A stretch of DNA of 64,000 bases from Vesta saturnalis (Eukaryota > Arthropoda > Insecta > Coleoptera > Lampyridae), in the NCBI GenBank assembly GCA_036346205.1, contig JARFJB010002136.1, positions 575,001 to 639,000 on the forward strand. Direction: 5' to 3'. The notes beneath the pieces were generated by a model. The model was not told the origin of the DNA. It searched no databases and worked only from the letters and a program-made list of their open reading frames with translations. Positions 34,544-44,714 of this stretch are shown here, piece after piece (the first letter of the stretch is position 1; every line of letters begins with the position of its first letter). A program made the translations under genes and the position numbers.

Positions 34544-34793
34544 AATGGTGCGTGGAAACGTTGGTTTCCAATTTTACGTCATGGAGTTGGGGTAAAGATA
34601 GAGTCTGTCCTACAGATAATTATCGCCACTGCAGTTGTTTACAATTTTACAATTTGGCTATTGACGAAAATGAAGAAGTTCCAGAAGACTGGTTTAATTT
34701 TGATGAAGAGAACGAAGTTGACCCCATTGCACAAGATAATATTAATAACGTTGAAATTAGACAATTTATTTTAAACCATTTTGCTAAAATCTA
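34544..34793 (+). pseudogene. PIF/Harbinger transposase, part 2
   Basis: After the duplicated GCGTGGAAA the coding resumes as NGAWKRWFPILRHG, then IIIATAVVYNF, the C-terminal end of the Harbinger nuclease. The same DNA continues in another frame as NLAIDENEEVPEDWFNFDEE, showing a frameshift near 34640. It completes the gene interrupted at 32755. Confidence 0.87.
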
Positions 34794-34879
34794 AATAATT
34801 ATAGCAATGTTTAAAACTATGAAATAAATATTCCAAAATTAATAGATATTTTATTATTATTTACATTACATTTTATTTA

Positions 34880-36170
34880 TTTAACTGTTGCTTTTTTATT
34901 TCAACATCATATCGCATAAGCTCGAACTGCAATATATGTTGTTCTTCAACACGTTCCCGTTATCTTAAACGATCCTCTATTTCAACTTGTTTTAATTCCA
35001 ATGCCTTCTCCAAAACTGCTTTCTTCACCTTATAATACTCTTCTTTAACAAGAGTTAATGAGGAAGGAACTGTGGGTCGCAGTTTTTGAGATATAGGGAT
35101 TTTTAACTTCTTCGGAGTATAATCCGACCAATCTCTGCATCGTTTCTAAAAATTATAACAAGTGTTACTTTTTATTTTAATTACCGTTAATAATGCCAAA
35201 AGGTATGGCCACTAAACTAAATTTTGTAGAAATACAGACTGAAAATTATTTCTTTTTGTCACTTAATCTAATAAATAATTATATTTAATATTAATAACAT
35301 AAGGAAAAAAAACCTATGTCCAAAAAATTTCTATTAATTATTACTCGACTAATATCAGTTTTCTTTATATTAAGTTCTGATTTTTTGATTTCAGTGCCTT
35401 GATAAGGCTGTGGTGGCTCGGTATGATTTTCTTTTTCATCATTACATTACGTGATATCCTGAAAATGATTATGTTAAAGTTTGCAGTTCCTATATGTAAG
35501 CTAACATACCGTACTGTTTGATGACGTGCAAGTATTCCTGTAATCTTCAACTACAAAAATGAGCTGCAAAAAACAACATAATAATTTTATTATACGGTGA
35601 TTATATATTTAGATACTTCCTTATTAGACAAGAAATAAATAGTTTACATTGTCATTATCGACATTGTGCACAAGGTCTTCAATATCTTTATTGGTGACAT
35701 CTCCCTCATCAAGTAACTGCGTGTTTGAATTTTGTGCATCGGAGTCATAGCGATTCTCCAGACCAACAACTGTTTTTGTGTTTAAAACACGTAACACAGC
35801 CATTCACTGCAGGATCCCAATTTATATTTTGTGGTGGTCCACCTCCCGTTCCTTTTACGTACGTTTTTTCCTCAGCAACCACTTTTCGAGCTTTTGTTTT
35901 TAAGTTGTCATATTTGGTTCGCAGTTGATCCATGTTTCGACTTTCGTTAGTTGTTTTGGCATTAAATGCCATATCTTATTCAAAAAAAATAATTATTGAT
36001 ATACAAAAGCCACAATAATTTTCTTAAAATATACCTGTTCAGCGTTGTTGACTTTATCAGTAATCTTACATTCAAGTATTGTTTTATGCTTTTCTACCTC
36101 CTGCATCAATAGTAGCTCTTCATCTTTAGAAAAATTCGCAGAGCGCTTATTTCTCTGTTTACTCTCCATC
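34880..36170 (-). pseudogene. Harbinger Myb/SANT-like (MADF-like) accessory gene
   Basis: On minus, exon-like blocks give SANFSKDEELLLMQEVEKHK at 36165-36050, the first helix of a Myb/SANT-like DNA-binding domain. Then 35972-35745 gives MDQLRTKYDNLKTKARKV and GTGGGPPQNI. A C-terminal coiled segment follows at 35140-34890 (KLKIPISQKLRPTVPSSLTL, VKEEYYKVKK, LELKQVEIED). PIF/Harbinger elements normally carry such a second protein, needed for DNA binding and nuclear import. It is convergent with the transposase, as usual. Splice sites are plausible, but at least one stop is present in the C-terminal block. Confidence 0.8.
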
Positions 36171-36484
36171 ACGCTAAATGTAACCCTAGATAAGACAACA
36201 AAAATACACTACACAATACACGTGGAGAAGTTTGTAGGCAAGCACAAATTCACTTTCGTCCATACAAAGCCTATACATAACCTTATATTTTCGTGTCTAA
36301 GATGCCGTGGAATAATACAATTTTTTAAAAATCAGGTGTACGACCATCGACATATTTTGTTAAAACTTACTTTGGTTAAATGCGATTGGCTGTACCATTA
36401 CGAAGTCGCTTGATTTAAAGTTGACTTAACTAAAAGTCTTCTTTTACTAAAGGTACCTTTGGCTGGTGATTATGAAATCGGGCC
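36171..36484. other. Harbinger right flank
   Basis: Noncoding. GGGCCTTAGACTTTT near 36481 resembles a Harbinger tip, but I found no matching left tip near 32300. Confidence 0.4.
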
Positions 36485-37082
36485 TTAGACTTTTAAAGTT
36501 TACATGCAAAATGCTACCAAAATCAAATTTGAAAAATAATCAACCTCAACTAATTAATTTATTAATGAAGGCTTAAGCTTAACTTGTGTTTATATGTGCG
36601 CGTTTGTCTATTGCGCAATATCAACTTAATGGACAAAATTGATTTTAAAACGGTTTACATATTGCGAATCTATATAAAAAATACAGCTAAAGTAAGCTTG
36701 AAAATACAATCAACCCATGCTAATTATTTTATGAATTAGGATAAATCGTGACCTGTGCATACTTACACGAACGTGCGCTTGAAAATCACAAAAAAATCCA
36801 CTTTATTGGACACATTATTTTACAAAACATTTATATCACTACTTTCTTCAGTAAATGTGCCACATATTTCGATTTGAAACATACTCAGCCTCTTCTATTT
36901 AATTAAGGTATGTAATCCGCGCCCCATCGCTCTACAATAAATCCCAAAATTTTACTGTAATTGACAAATTATTTTACGAAACAATTTTTGACAAATTATA
37001 TTACGAAACAATTTACAATTAGTTACTTCACGATATTTGGCACTAAATTAGATTTTGAAACATAATCAACCTTAATAGTATA
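36485..37082 (-). repeat. Satellite-like repeat B (inverted orientation)
   Basis: Reverse complement of 56080-56720. Both arrays consist of diverged units of roughly 130-170 bp around a core (TTTTGTCCATTA on plus at 56.1-56.7 kb). Other shared landmarks are GTGGCACATTTAGTGAAG, AAAAATCACTT and AATTAGCATG(G)ATTGATTGTA. A third, partial unit is at 51975-52074. Confidence 0.82.
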
Positions 37083-37093
37083 ATAGTACCAAC

Positions 37094-37930
37094 TATGATT
37101 TGGAGAAGAAGGTTATATATGACATAGCTGTCATTAATGGTTATCACAAAGAAGTAGTGGACAAAATAATAAAAACAGTCAACAAGAATAAAAGACTACG
37201 TCAGCTCACCACTCTGGAAAAGATTCAAGGCTACAAACAATACTTTGTGCTTCCTTATTATGGCTCTGTATCGCAGACTATTGCTAATTGCTTGCGTTCC
37301 TGTAATATAGAAATCTGCTTTAAAGTCCCCAATAGCATTGGAGCCAGTCTTTGTAATTTTAAGGATAAAACTGGCGTACTCCAGTTACCTGGTATTGTGA
37401 AATTTGTGAATCTATATACGTAGGTATGACCACACGTAAGGAAAAGGAAAAGGCCACGCATTTCATTCCTCCCAAAGGCTCTCGAGCTTTAGCTCCTTCA
37501 GCCACAATCATGGATTCAGCATACATACATACATTACGTATATATGCATGGTGGGATTAAAGATGTATGGTCAGGATAGGATCGGAAGGAACAGAGTTAG
37601 TTCTGAAAAATACTCAGCATTCACTAAACAGCCGCACAAGGTGTGCGTATACGCAGTGACCATGCCGCTACATTTGTATGAGGAAAACTCCCTGAAGAAA
37701 CCTCATACAAGGTAGACGGTAACGGGAATCGAACCCATTACCTTCCGAATGCTAAGCAGATCGTGTCACCACTACGCTACCAGCTCGGTGACCACACGTA
37801 ACATATTGACTCGAGCTAAGGAACATTTGAAACAAATAAAAAATAACAACAAAGGCACTCAATTTTCGCATTTTGCGGAACATATACTAACGGAGGGACA
37901 TGATTTTAATATAGATAACATAAGGCTTTA
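37094..37930 (+). pseudogene. Penelope-like element, RT end and GIY-YIG nuclease, split by a SINE
   Basis: The frame 37094-37420 reads YDIAVINGYHKEVVDKIIK, then YYGSVSQTIANCLRSCNIEI and FKDKTGVLQLPGIVKF. These are the C-terminal RT extension and the beginning of a GIY-YIG nuclease of a Penelope-like retroelement. A shifted frame gives ESIYVGMTTRK. The nuclease resumes after the SINE as LTRAKEHLKQIKNN and HFAEHILTEGHDFN. Only the 3' third of the element is present. Confidence 0.82.
37440..37788 (-). mobile_element. tRNA-derived SINE
   Basis: Flanked by the 13-bp duplication TGACCACACGTAA (37427-37439 and 37789-37801). On minus the 5' part, 37788-37717, is tRNA-like: CTGGTAGCGTAGTGG fits an A box and GGGTTCGATTCCC contains a consensus B box. 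The arm CTGCTTAGCATTCGG resembles an alanine (AGC) anticodon arm. A 270-bp non-tRNA body follows. The insertion cuts the Penelope GIY-YIG coding sequence, so it is younger than that element. Confidence 0.88.
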
Positions 37931-38062
37931 AACTCTAATAGCAGCAATGAAACCTCATAAAACAATTTTTGTTGTTACATAATAGGTTTTCCCATATTTT
38001 ATTTATCTTTGTTACTTTATATATACATTCATTGTGACCATGACGTTAAAGTAGAATAGTTT

Positions 38063-38065
<3 letters not shown>

Positions 38066-38120
<55 letters not shown>
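38066..38120. repeat. (TA)n microsatellite
   Basis: About 27 TA units ending directly at the DUF4817 tip ACAGGGTGTATTTT. The element may have inserted beside it, or its TA target may have expanded. Confidence 0.97.
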
Positions 38121-38123
<3 letters not shown>

Positions 38124-39345
38124 GGTGTATTTTAAAATCACCGACAAACGAAAACTGGAGATTCTATGAATCAAAATAAGACAAAATGATCATAAACGCT
38201 TTTCCGAAAATGCTTCCTAACCGAGATACAGGTTGATTAAAAATACTTTTTAAGGTTTTTAAGATTCCTCAAAACTACAAAAGATATTACACTGAGATTT
38301 GGTACACCTAAATGTCTAATTAAATACAATTAATCAGGTGAGTTTGAGTCAACTGACTCCATCCAGTGGCGTAGAATATTTTAAGTTAATCAGTTTAAGT
38401 AAAAAAAAGCGCACGCCCCTGGTTTTTTAGTAGAAATATTTTTTGATAGATTCAACATTTAATTCTGCAAATAAAATCATACTTAGTATTTTTCGATTCG
38501 GCACCCGTTTTTGAAATATTTTGCATTAACATAAACGACCACATTATTCAATAAAAATCAAAATGTGTTTTATTTTACAAAAAAATAACGCAGTTAAGTA
38601 TTAGGTACGTTATTAAAGAGATATTGAAGGAATCAAAAACAAAATAATAATTACTTTTATACATATTGTTCAAAATGTCCTCCTTTCTTTTGAATGCAAG
38701 CTTGTATTCTTCTTAGCAAATGAAACCTAACACGCTGAAAAATTTGTGGCATAGCCCTAATCTCATCGCATGCCATGTGTATGCGATTCTAAAGTTGCTC
38801 TCGATTATCAATTTGAACAGAATAGACACGAGTTTTCAGATAGCCCCACACAAAAAATCCAATGGGTTTAAATCTGGCGACCGTGCCGGCCACGGTACTT
38901 CACTTCCTCGTCCATTCCAGCGTCCAGGGAACCATGCATTTAAAAATTCTCTGACGTTTCGTGTAGAATGTGGTGGTGCACCATCATGCATGACATACAT
39001 GTTCATTCTAACATCTAAGGGTACGTCGTCAAAAAATTCTGGCAAATCTTCTCTCAAAAAATTTAAATAGAATTCGCCAGTACGTCTTTGAGGAAAACGG
39101 ATAGGTTGATGCTGATTTTCATCTAACCATTTGTGGGAATTATGCAAGTTTATTATTCCATTTCGGGAAAAAATACACTCATCAGTGGTCAATAAGTTTC
39201 TAACAAATTGTACATCTTCAGCATTTTTATTTAAAAAGCATTCGCAAAAATTCATTTGACGAGGATGGTCAGCAGGCAATAATGCATGCACTTTTTGTAG
39301 GTGAAAGGGACGTAAATTTTGTTCTCGTAAAACTTTCCAACACTA
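38119..39345 (-). pseudogene. DUF4817/DDE_3 transposase with right tip lost
   Basis: The left tip TACAGGGTGTATTTTAAAAT is at 38119. On minus from about 39345 come VLREQNLRPFHLQKVHALLP and an open frame of 151 codons (39291-38836) with the DDE core. This includes LLTTDECIFSRNGIIN (first aspartate region; the usual T-D-E is kept), RRTGEFYLNFLREDLPEFFD, YVMHDGAPPHSTRNVREFLN (second aspartate) and VPWPARSPDLNPLDFL. After one frameshift the C-terminal part continues to about 38640. The N-terminal helix-turn-helix is replaced by LINE sequence at 39346. It is the best-preserved copy of the family here but still truncated. Confidence 0.88.
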
Positions 39346-39349
39346 GCCT

Positions 39350-39510
39350 CTCTCTGGGTAGAACCCTTCTGTACGAACATGTATATATTTGAAAAAGCGG
39401 CGTTGGATACGTTCAATTTAAATCGCATACTTTTTATAAGAAGGGTCCCAGATCAATGCACCATATTCCAGAATAGACCTTATTATTGAAAGTTAAAGCG
39501 ATTTTATGGT
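39350..39510 (-). pseudogene. LINE C-terminal fragment
   Basis: On minus the frames give SILEYGALIWDPSYKKYAIK, then RIQRRFFKYIHVRTEGF, the post-RT block of CR1/Jockey-group LINEs (L-E-Y-G-x-x-x-W-x-P ... I-E-x-x-Q-x-x-F). It adjoins the truncated DUF4817 copy. Confidence 0.7.
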
Positions 39511-40210
39511 AATTACATTTTCACAGTTTTTTTGGTATCTGGTTTTTTGATTTAGGTTTAAGAGGGTGTCTTCATGGTGGAACCACTAGGACGTAAGGAA
39601 CATTTATGAAATCATATGCAGCATAAGATACTATTTTTTATGAAATTGTAAAAAAACAGTTTTTTATCTCTGAAAGGCATTATTCAACATCATACCTGAA
39701 AATAATATAACGCTGAATAAAAAATAATAAACATCCAAAATCAGTACCTGGTACAGTTCCATCTTGGTTTATGTGGTTCAGCCTTGGTGCTACAAAAGGC
39801 ATATTTTTTTGGATTCCCGTGGACTGGAATACTTGCGCAAGAATCACATCTTATTTCATAAGGAATAGTGCTTTTGAGGTGCTTAGGTGTAGATGTTGAG
39901 GGTCGTCCTCTTTATGCAACCCTGTGCTCAGTACCATTCAAACCCAATGCAACAGAAAAGCGGACAAATTTTAGACTTATTAGAGCTTTAGAATTACTTC
40001 TTTTCCTGAACAAAACGAAAGCATTCACCAAAGATACTTCAATAAAATACTTCGTTGTATCTCTTTACAATTCCCGGCACGCCACTTCTTCAGAAGTTCC
40101 GTCCTTTCGTTTTCGTTTAGTTGTTTCTGCTTTAGATGGATCAAAAAAGAACGGCTCTATTATCCATTCGTTTTAGACAGACTAAACCATCAGTGCTCAC
40201 ACGACAATCG
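39511..40210. other. Unassigned region left of the Polinton
   Basis: On minus there is a stretch readable as CDSCASIPVHGNPKKYAF, cysteine-rich but unrecognised. The plus ORF 39868-40176 has no motif. I cannot assign a function. Confidence 0.4.
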
Positions 40211-40216
40211 GACTCT

Positions 40217-40990
40217 AGTAGAAGTGGGGCACTTGCCCCACTCCTTTTTTTTTACGTCACAAGCCCCGCCCCCTTCGCTTTTTTACACATCCACGTGGGG
40301 GACCGGATTATCCACCCTTATTTTTACACGCTTACGTGTAGGACGTGTTTTTTCACCCCTATTTTTTACACATCCACGTGTGAGACCGCATTTTCAACCC
40401 TTATTTTTATATACCCTCGTGTGAGATTTCTTTCCGAAGGCCCTTTTCAACCCTAATTATTTTTTACTTGCTTACGTGTAGGACATGTATTTTCACCCCT
40501 ATTTTTGCACATCCACGTGTGAGACCGTGTTTTCAACCCTAATTATTTTTACTCGCTTACATGAAGGACCGTATTACCCTTATTTTTATGATTTCTTTTG
40601 GGGTTAAACCTTATGGTTGTATTAAGGACCTTTTGACACTTAGGACTTTTGCTAACGCGAGGACAGGGGTGGGGGCTGGTCATGGCTTAGAACTGTACTT
40701 AGGGCAGGGGCTGTATGTAGAGCTAGGGCTGGAGTTTAGGGCTGTATTTAGGTGGGGGCTGTAGTAGAGCTAGGGTTGGAGCTTAGGGCTGGTCTGGGGT
40801 GGGGGCTGTATGTAGAGCTAGGGTTGGAGTTTAGGGCTGTATTTAGGGGTGGGGGCTGTATGTAGAGCTAGGGTTGGAGCTTAGGGCTGGTCTAGGGATA
40901 AGCCTTAGAGTTTAGTCTTGGGGTGGGACCTGTATCTAGGTCTTAGGGTTATTTCTGATGGTATTAAGGTCCTTTTGGTTGTAACCCTGG
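40217..40990 (+). repeat. Left TIR of the Polinton with two tandem subrepeat families
   Basis: Complement of 48430-49146. The outer 40280-40570 part is made of units alternating CACATCCACGTGTGAGACCG and (GCTTACGTGTAGGAC) joined by TTTTCAACCCTAATTATTTT, spaced about 70 bp. The inner 40660-40900 part is GC/G-rich, with units of GGGCTGTATGTAGAGCTAGG plus GTTGGAG(C/T)TTAGGGCTG. ORFs read through these repeats are artefacts. Confidence 0.95.
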
Positions 40991-42057
40991 AGGTTGCACA
41001 CGCATACAATGTTAGAAATTGTATAAAGATTATTATTTAGTCTATTGCTTTAAAAAGGGGTTAAATTCTATTGGAGAAAACGTTTCTAATAATGATGTAA
41101 AATAGCAGTTGTATTAGGATTAATCATACTTGGGGGAATTTGAATGACAGTAAAATTTAATTATAGAACACTTATTTTTATTGTAAATTGCATACTTATC
41201 CTCAGTGAACTATAAAAATTTACTGGCATTCCTAATGAAACAATTTTTTTTTTTTATTAAGTTAATTAATAACATTAACAGTTTGTGTTTTTCTAAAACG
41301 CATATTAAAAACATAGTTTACCTGCATTGAAATAATATCCATCCGTCCGCTAAGATTGTTGTACGCCTTAATATTTTTTAAAGAAACTTAATGCTTGTGT
41401 TTTATAACTGTAATTAAAAATCTGTAAATAAATAAAGGGTTAACACCACACTTACCAGCTCTGTACTTAAAGAACGTTTTCGAGGGACTGCTTTATGAGT
41501 GATAGTCACCGCTTTGTGTTGCATGTCAAACTAAAGAACAACTTTCTAGATTGTGTAAAAACCGCCTATAATTAGAGTGTAAAATATACAAATAATCTCA
41601 TTGTCTTTATTGCACTTACAGCAACATGCATTTACCTTTCTCTTAAAATAAAATTGTTTTGAAAATATTCGTATACGGACACACAAATTGTTTTTATAAA
41701 AACCATATTAAGTGTTCGGAATGTTTAAAATTCCATAACAACATGTAGTAAGAAATCACTGTTCACGTTTACTTTTAACTAATTACCGTGTAATTATATA
41801 AATAATAATTTAATAGTCTAAAAACCAATATAAATGGTTAATATAATTTCTTTTTAAAACGTTAAATAATAAATTTTATATAATACGATTTTAAAAACAC
41901 ACATGCCGAATTAAAAGAAAAAAACAGTAGGTATTACGTAATTCTTAATTAAAACAATTAAGGTACTAAATATATTTTTATTTATCAGAATAGAATGACT
42001 GGGTAACAGGCATTAAACAATATTTTAATTATCTCATCATTTAGAATTAAACATGTA
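40991..42057. other. Noncoding left interior of the Polinton
   Basis: AT-rich with no ORF. This is where additional genes, for example the polymerase, could have been lost. No trace of polymerase motifs is visible on either strand. Confidence 0.6.
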
Positions 42058-42450
42058 CTAAAATAGTTTTTTTACAAAATCAATCATTGATAAACTATGT
42101 AATCTAAAATATAGAAACACTAAGACATAAAAGCCACATACATCCGAATGATAGTCTTGCAGAATTTTTTTATTATATACGAAGCATATGGAATTCTTCT
42201 CTAGGAAATGTAAATGATATCCTTGTGGTGCTCGCCCAAAGGAATCAAAATACTCGCCATTACCATTCTCGTCAATGTAGATAGCGGTCCAATGCTGACC
42301 TGGCTTGTTTGCAGGATCTGTGTTTACGATAATTGCACACGGTCGAGGTGCGTGTTTCGGTAATTGATTAGAAGCACATACAAGCCGAAACACATTCTTC
42401 TTGTGGCCGGGGATCGATTTCAAGCATCTCAACACTTGTACCGCATACAT
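42058..42450 (-). CDS. Adenain-like cysteine protease (Polinton PRO)
   Basis: A 130-codon frame with the adenovirus-protease (C5/Ulp1-like) pattern: VFRLVCASNQLPK, then IIVNTDPANKPGQHWTAIYI with the catalytic H of the HW pair. GEYFDSFGRAP holds the acidic residue, and HSDVCGFYVLVFL holds the nucleophile cysteine in C-G. In Polintons this protease is thought to mature the capsid. The start ATG at 42450 overlaps the 3' end of the upstream ORF by 83 bp in another frame, tight gene packing typical of the element. It is one of the few intact reading frames here. Length is at the short end for the family. Confidence 0.88.
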   Translation of the reverse strand: MYAVQVLRCLKSIPGHKKNVFRLVCASNQLPKHAPRPCAIIVNTDPANKPGQHWTAIYIDENGNGEYFDSFGRAPQGYHLHFLEKNSICFVYNKKILQDYHSDVCGFYVLVFLYFRLHSLSMIDFVKKLF

Positions 42451-42919
42451 CTTTGGAATTGGTGTGTGTCCAGTCTTGTAGTAGTAATGCGTTTTCCAGT
42501 GCGCACATAGGCTCAGTGATGTTATGACTTAAACAGCTATATGCTTTTGCTTCCTTTTTCAATTGTTTAATCGACGGGCAACCAGTCTCCTCCAAGTTTA
42601 CTATTGGTTTGTTAAGAAACCTTAAAAACTGTTGTTTTTCACTACCCTTAACGTGAATCTTGTTAAATGGGCGCAACACTCTCATCAGCTCCTCACGGAA
42701 ATTGTTGTAATGTACATGGCCCCACCACCATTTTAATCCATGATAATTATCTTCCATAAATTTTATCTGTCGTGACATGGATCCTGATATAAAGTAGCCT
42801 CGTGGTGGTTTTATGAGCATCAACGATAAATGACCGTGATCTGTAACCACGGCAATTTCTTTAGGTATGAATTCGTTGTTAACACCACTAAACCCTTGCA
42901 TGTCCAAGTATACGTCCAT
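42368..42919 (-). CDS. Conserved Polinton protein, possibly RNase H-like
   Basis: An uninterrupted 183-codon frame begins MDVYLDMQGFSGVNNEFIPK and contains DHGHLSLMLIKPPRGYF, HGLKWWWGHVHYNN, IHVKGSEKQQFL and a C-terminal SCLSHNITEPMCALENALLL block. It has an early D-x-Q-G-F and a K-G-x-E-K, and a C-x-x-H...C-A-L motif near the end. I recall this layout as a protein carried by insect Polintons and free insect genes, perhaps an RNase H-fold nuclease; that assignment is inference. It starts 54 bp after the capsid gene stop and overlaps the protease gene. Confidence 0.7.
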   Translation of the reverse strand: MDVYLDMQGFSGVNNEFIPKEIAVVTDHGHLSLMLIKPPRGYFISGSMSRQIKFMEDNYHGLKWWWGHVHYNNFREELMRVLRPFNKIHVKGSEKQQFLRFLNKPIVNLEETGCPSIKQLKKEAKAYSCLSHNITEPMCALENALLLQDWTHTNSKDVCGTSVEMLEIDPRPQEECVSACMCF

Positions 42920-42972
42920 CTTCTATCGGTTGCTGCTGTACACTGAAGCTTTGCAGGTTAGAGTTACCACTT

Positions 42973-44261
42973 TTAACAGCTAAAATCCACAACGACATTC
43001 CGATGTTTATCGATCTCGATCACATTATCGAATTCTGCATACACCAAGCAGTTAACGGTTACGGTGAGCGCTTCTTCAAACCGACTTCCAGCCGAAGGAG
43101 CCGTTTCTAACTAAATTCCAGTGCGTACTAGAGTTTGTAGACAAGTCAGGTGTTAGGTCAAAGGCCATTAAACAGTACCCGTTGGGATAATCACTTCTTG
43201 ATATATCGTTACCTTCATTCAAAAAATGAATACCCGTACCAGAGAATAAGGTGTGGTACGCTCTTACGTATAAACCATTAGCTGTAAAGTCCGGTTGTAA
43301 GGCCTTCGAAGGAATTTGTTGTCCGTCAATATATAATGACATGTAGTTAATATTGCAGTGATGAAAATTGAACGGGTTTGAGGGGTAGTCACCGTTGAAG
43401 GCTTTATTTGCTACAAAACCTACGATGCATCGTTTAGGTAACTGACCTAAGAAAACATTATCCAATGATTTTCGCTGTATGCCTGCAGGTCCTTGTAACA
43501 GGATATTTTGCGGCTGTTGTTTCTAAAGCTTTAGCGTATGCAATTAGAATAGTTGGATTGATTCGCATACGTCTCACCAATAAACTAGCGTCTATAATTC
43601 GCGTCTTGTAATTTGAAGCGTGTGCCGCCATTAGACTAAAGGTATCTCTTGATCGTACAAATTTAGTCTTTAACTCAACACCACTTATGAGAAACTTTTC
43701 TTGATTAAACAAGTCCGAGTGCACGTGACCAATCATCTCTATCTGTTTCCCGGTAGCCGCAAGTGCTTGACGTTTCGAGAAACCGTTATTTGCGTTTCCC
43801 AGTGTATTCATATGTCCAGCTGTATCATTGTGCCATAAGGTACATCCTAGATGTGAACTCTTGGCCTCCTTTCCATAATTTAGCAGCGTTTCGATATATG
43901 AACGGTAGGCGTAGGTGTTGTTTGGTTGTGACACCATCTTCTGATTTAAGTAAACCTCCACCTGTGAGAAAAGCGAATGCATCCAATTGTTTACCGGTGC
44001 TACAACATCAGCGTCTGTAAGTGCTGTATCATCATGCTTTAGAACTTTAGCTGTAATGTACAGCATAGTCTGACTTAAATCTATATAATCATTTCCATTT
44101 CCGGGGACTACAAATTCTATTGGGGCGTCATCACTCAGAGCTGATAAAGGTTTGTAAAATATCCATTCACCGCTCTCGATACTTGTCTGCGTCGCTGGTA
44201 AAGCGAACAAATCCAATTCGGACTTGACGCATTCACACGATTGGGCATGTAGAAAAGCCAT
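42973..44261 (-). pseudogene. Major capsid protein (double jelly-roll), frameshifted
   Basis: The start MAFLHAQSCECVKSELDLFA at 44261 and ESGEWIFYKPLSALSDDAPI, then FVVPGNGNDYIDLSQTMLYI, are the N-terminal jelly roll of the Polinton major capsid protein. The second part (43465-43076) has SLDNVFLGQLPKRCIVGFV, NPFNFHHCNINYMSLYIDGQ and DLSTNSSTHWNLVRNGS. At about 43490 a few codons are lost and the frame shifts. A second shift at about 43085 separates the C-terminus (FEEALTVTVNCLVYAEFDN), ending at 42973. It would form the virion shell. Both breaks make this copy non-functional. Confidence 0.93.
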
Positions 44262-44274
44262 TATCTTGAAAATA

Positions 44275-44639
44275 TATCGTCGTAAGCAGGCTTCTTCTTA
44301 GCAACAACTCTCAGATGAGACTGATTATTATCAGTCAGACGTACTCTTTTATAACCCGAATCATCCATCATTTTATCGATTTTCCTCGTGAAATCTTTCT
44401 TGAAACGAATCCTTAATAGGTCGATCCTCTATGACGTCACCAAGAATATTAGCACCCGTTCTAAGAGCTTCTTTACCAATAGCCTTTGCGCCAGACTTAA
44501 ATAACGGTATTATACTTCTAAATATACCGCCTGACCAGCTCCCTATCCCATGACCGCGTTGATAGGGCACACCTCTGTAAATAGAGCCGATACCGTTACC
44601 GGCCTGATTCATGTAATATTGCTGGTAAGGGCAAACCAT
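44275..44639 (-). pseudogene. Small basic Polinton protein, adenovirus core/pX-like position
   Basis: MVCPYQQYYMNQAGNGIGSI is followed by a glycine/serine-rich GHGIGSWSGGIFRSIIPLFK and an amphipathic GAKAIGKEALRTGANILGDV. Near 44375 a 1-nt shift separates the C-terminal KIDKMMDDSGYKRVRLTDNN tail, which ends DDIFSR at 44275, 14 bp before the capsid ATG. The layout (Gly-rich start, G-A-K-A-I-G-K-E-A) is one I recall from insect Polintons. A minor virion or core role is inferred from gene position. Confidence 0.72.
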
Positions 44640-44714
44640 TATTGTACTTTCTTAAAGTGTAGCTGCAGGCACGACGTTCCAAACTCAAATGGCATTGCAG
44701 CACCTGTATCTGTT

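Noticed and set aside
37258..37461. Minus ORF opposite the Penelope fragment
   Set aside because: Antisense shadow; the plus frame shows Penelope RT and GIY-YIG motifs.
39868..40176. 102-codon plus ORF left of the Polinton
   Set aside because: No domain. The opposite strand has a cysteine-rich stretch that is no better supported, so neither is called.
40136..40456. ORFs across the Polinton TIR (also minus 48942-49139)
   Set aside because: They are read-throughs of the tandem subrepeats in the TIR; the same peptide appears from both arms and has no domain.
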